A stretch of DNA of 64,000 bases, taken from contig NZ_JNXI01000003.1 of NCBI RefSeq assembly GCF_000717055.1, forward strand, positions 570,256-634,255, given 5' to 3'. This document shows, piece by piece, positions 63,042 through 64,000 of the stretch; the stretch's first letter is position 1, and the number at the start of each line of letters is the position of its first letter. The translations under genes were made by a program, and so were the position numbers. The notes under the pieces are model-generated. The model was given only the letters and a program-made list of their open reading frames with translations. It ran no database searches and was not told the DNA's origin. Origin of the DNA: Streptomyces iakyrus. Its GTDB lineage: Bacteria; Actinomycetota; Actinomycetes; Streptomycetales; Streptomycetaceae.

Positions 63042-63650
63042 TCAATCGGTCGTGGCGTCCGCACGGACCAGGCGGCGGACTTGTACCACGTAGAGGACTC
63101 CTGCCCACCAGTACAGCGTTGTACCCCACCCGGCGAACGCCCATCCGAAAATCGCGGCCAGTGACGAGATCCAACCGCTTCCGTCACTGAGCAGCAGCAA
63201 GGGGAACGCGTACATCAGGTTGAAGGTCGCGGCCTTCCCCAGGAAGTTCACCTGGGGCGGCGGATAGCCGTGCCGGCGGAGGATGCCGACCATGACCAGC
63301 AGAACCAGCTCTCGCGCCAGAAGTAGAGCGGTCAACCACAAGGGCAGAATCTCGCGCCAGGTGAGGCCCACCAGGGTCGAGAGAATGTAGAGCCGGTCGG
63401 CCGCGGGATCGAGGAGCCGGCCGAGGCTGCTGATCTGGTTCCAGCGCCGCGCGAGCTTGCCGTCCAGATAGTCACTGACACCGCTCAGGGCCAGTACCAG
63501 AAGGGCCCAGCCGTCACTCTGGGGGCCCCCGAACTCAGGCCGCAGAATCAGCCACAGGAACACGGGCACGCCGACGAGGCGCGCCATGCTGAGGATGTTC
63601 GGGATGGTGAGCACACGGTCCGTCTGGACGCGAGTCTCCTGAACCTCCAC
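63042..63650 (-). CDS. CDP-alcohol phosphatidyltransferase
   Basis: The 202-residue membrane enzyme has the family motif Asp-x2-Asp-Gly-x2-Ala-Arg-x8-Gly-x3-Asp-x3-Asp (SDYLDGKLARRW ... LGRLLDPAADR, about 60-87) and five to six membrane helices. It transfers a phosphatidyl group from CDP-diacylglycerol to an alcohol; glycerol-3-phosphate or inositol phosphate are candidate acceptors. GTG 63650 has GGAGG eight bases upstream. It faces away from the rRNA operon end. Confidence 0.92.
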   Translation of the reverse strand: MEVQETRVQTDRVLTIPNILSMARLVGVPVFLWLILRPEFGGPQSDGWALLVLALSGVSDYLDGKLARRWNQISSLGRLLDPAADRLYILSTLVGLTWREILPLWLTALLLARELVLLVMVGILRRHGYPPPQVNFLGKAATFNLMYAFPLLLLSDGSGWISSLAAIFGWAFAGWGTTLYWWAGVLYVVQVRRLVRADATTD

Positions 63651-63705
63651 CCGGGGGCCTCCTGTGGGAAATGTACCGACGATGCCCCCTGACCTTACCT
63701 CAACG

Positions 63706-63750
63706 CAAAAAAGCTCTGGCTCTCGGGCTGTGTGCCCAAGAGCCAGAGCT
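63706..63750 (-). terminator. rRNA operon terminator
   Basis: The minus strand forms AGCTCTGGCTCT / AGAGCCAGAGCT, a perfect 12-bp stem with a 15-base loop, and runs straight into six T residues. It follows the 5S gene and ends the rrn operon. Confidence 0.92.
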
Positions 63751-63758
63751 CTAAAAGG

Positions 63759-63875
63759 AGTTCGGCGGCGTCCTACTCTCCCACAGGGTCCCCCCTGCAG
63801 TACCATCGGCGCTGTAAGGCTTAGCTTCCGGGTTCGGAATGTAACCGGGCGTTTCCCCGAAACTGACAACCGGCA
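63759..63875 (-). rRNA. rrf: 5S ribosomal RNA
   Basis: The minus strand contains the conserved 5S core: AACGCCCGGTTACATTCCGA, ACCCGGAAGCTAAGCCTTAC, AGCGCCGATGGTACTGCAGG, GGGACCCTGTGGGAGAGTAG, GACGCCGCCGAAC. The 3' part fits streptomycete 5S. The 5' arm (GTGCCGGTTGTCAGTTTCGG) differs from what I remember, so the 5' end is given as approximate. Confidence 0.93.
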
Positions 63876-63924
63876 CATTGGTTGTTCGTGGTTTCAGAAC
63901 CAACACAGTGGACGCGAGCAACTG

Positions 63925-64000
63925 AGGACAAGCCCTCGGCCTATTAGTACCGGTCAACTCCACACGTTACCGTGCTTCCATATCCGGCCTATCAACCCAG
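63925..64000 (-). rRNA. 23S ribosomal RNA, 3' end (partial)
   Basis: The minus strand reads GGTTGATAGGCCGGATATGG, AAGCACGGTAACGTGTGGAG, TTGACCGGTACTAATAGGCC, GAGGGCTTGTCC, the conserved 3' end of 23S rRNA. The gene runs out of the right edge, so the operon begins further right, with 16S beyond. Confidence 0.95.

Overview
The window reads as a chromosomal segment of a Streptomyces-type actinomycete. It has very high GC content, GTG starts are frequent, gene-dense ATGA-overlapping cistrons are common, and it carries actinobacterial blocks such as garA/odhI-like FHA - ftsR - bifunctional nuclease - MerR and DUF881 - small basic protein - DUF881. The 3' end of a 23S rRNA gene followed by 5S rRNA lies at the right edge on the minus strand. 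The chromosomal gene order (lnt, ung, two fabG-type reductases, gcvP, dinB, garA block, guanylyltransferase/mutase fusion, phosphatidyltransferase, rrn) agrees with what I remember of the core arm of Streptomyces genomes.

Region 1 (1 to about 9.5 kb) is the right end of an integrated phage-like element. A tightly overlapped minus-strand operon encodes a DnaQ-type exonuclease, an antirepressor-like protein, a Bet/RecT annealing protein and many small phage-type proteins. A divergent control region with two XRE-type regulators follows, then a tyrosine integrase at the very end. Directly after the integrase lies a stretch encoding the C-terminus of undecaprenyl-diphosphatase (UppP). This suggests the element used the 3' part of uppP as its attachment site.

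Region 2 (9.8 to 39.4 kb) is ordinary chromosomal accessory and housekeeping content. It holds apolipoprotein N-acyltransferase, an oxidoreductase, a monooxygenase/TetR pair with twin operators, uracil-DNA glycosylase, an oligopeptide-binding lipoprotein, two SDR enzymes, a HipA-like kinase coupled to a DUF3037 protein, a Rieske lipoprotein, several flavin-binding small proteins, a MocR regulator, three EamA exporters (one behind a leader-peptide attenuator candidate), PadR, PhzF, a CPBP protease and a glutamate-cysteine ligase-like enzyme.

Region 3 (39.4 to 49.7 kb) has a xylan-utilisation locus (LacI regulator, GH10 xylanase, sugar ABC importer without its ATPase), an APC permease and a molybdate-type regulator/binding pair around a ModE-like palindrome.

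Region 4 (49.7 to 64 kb) is core. It contains gcvP under a tandem glycine riboswitch, a PRC-barrel protein, DNA polymerase IV with an unusual C-terminal Tudor-like tail, the MerR/nuclease/FtsR/FHA block, the DUF881 block, a guanylyltransferase fused to an apparently dead phosphomannomutase domain, a CDP-alcohol phosphatidyltransferase and the end of an rRNA operon.
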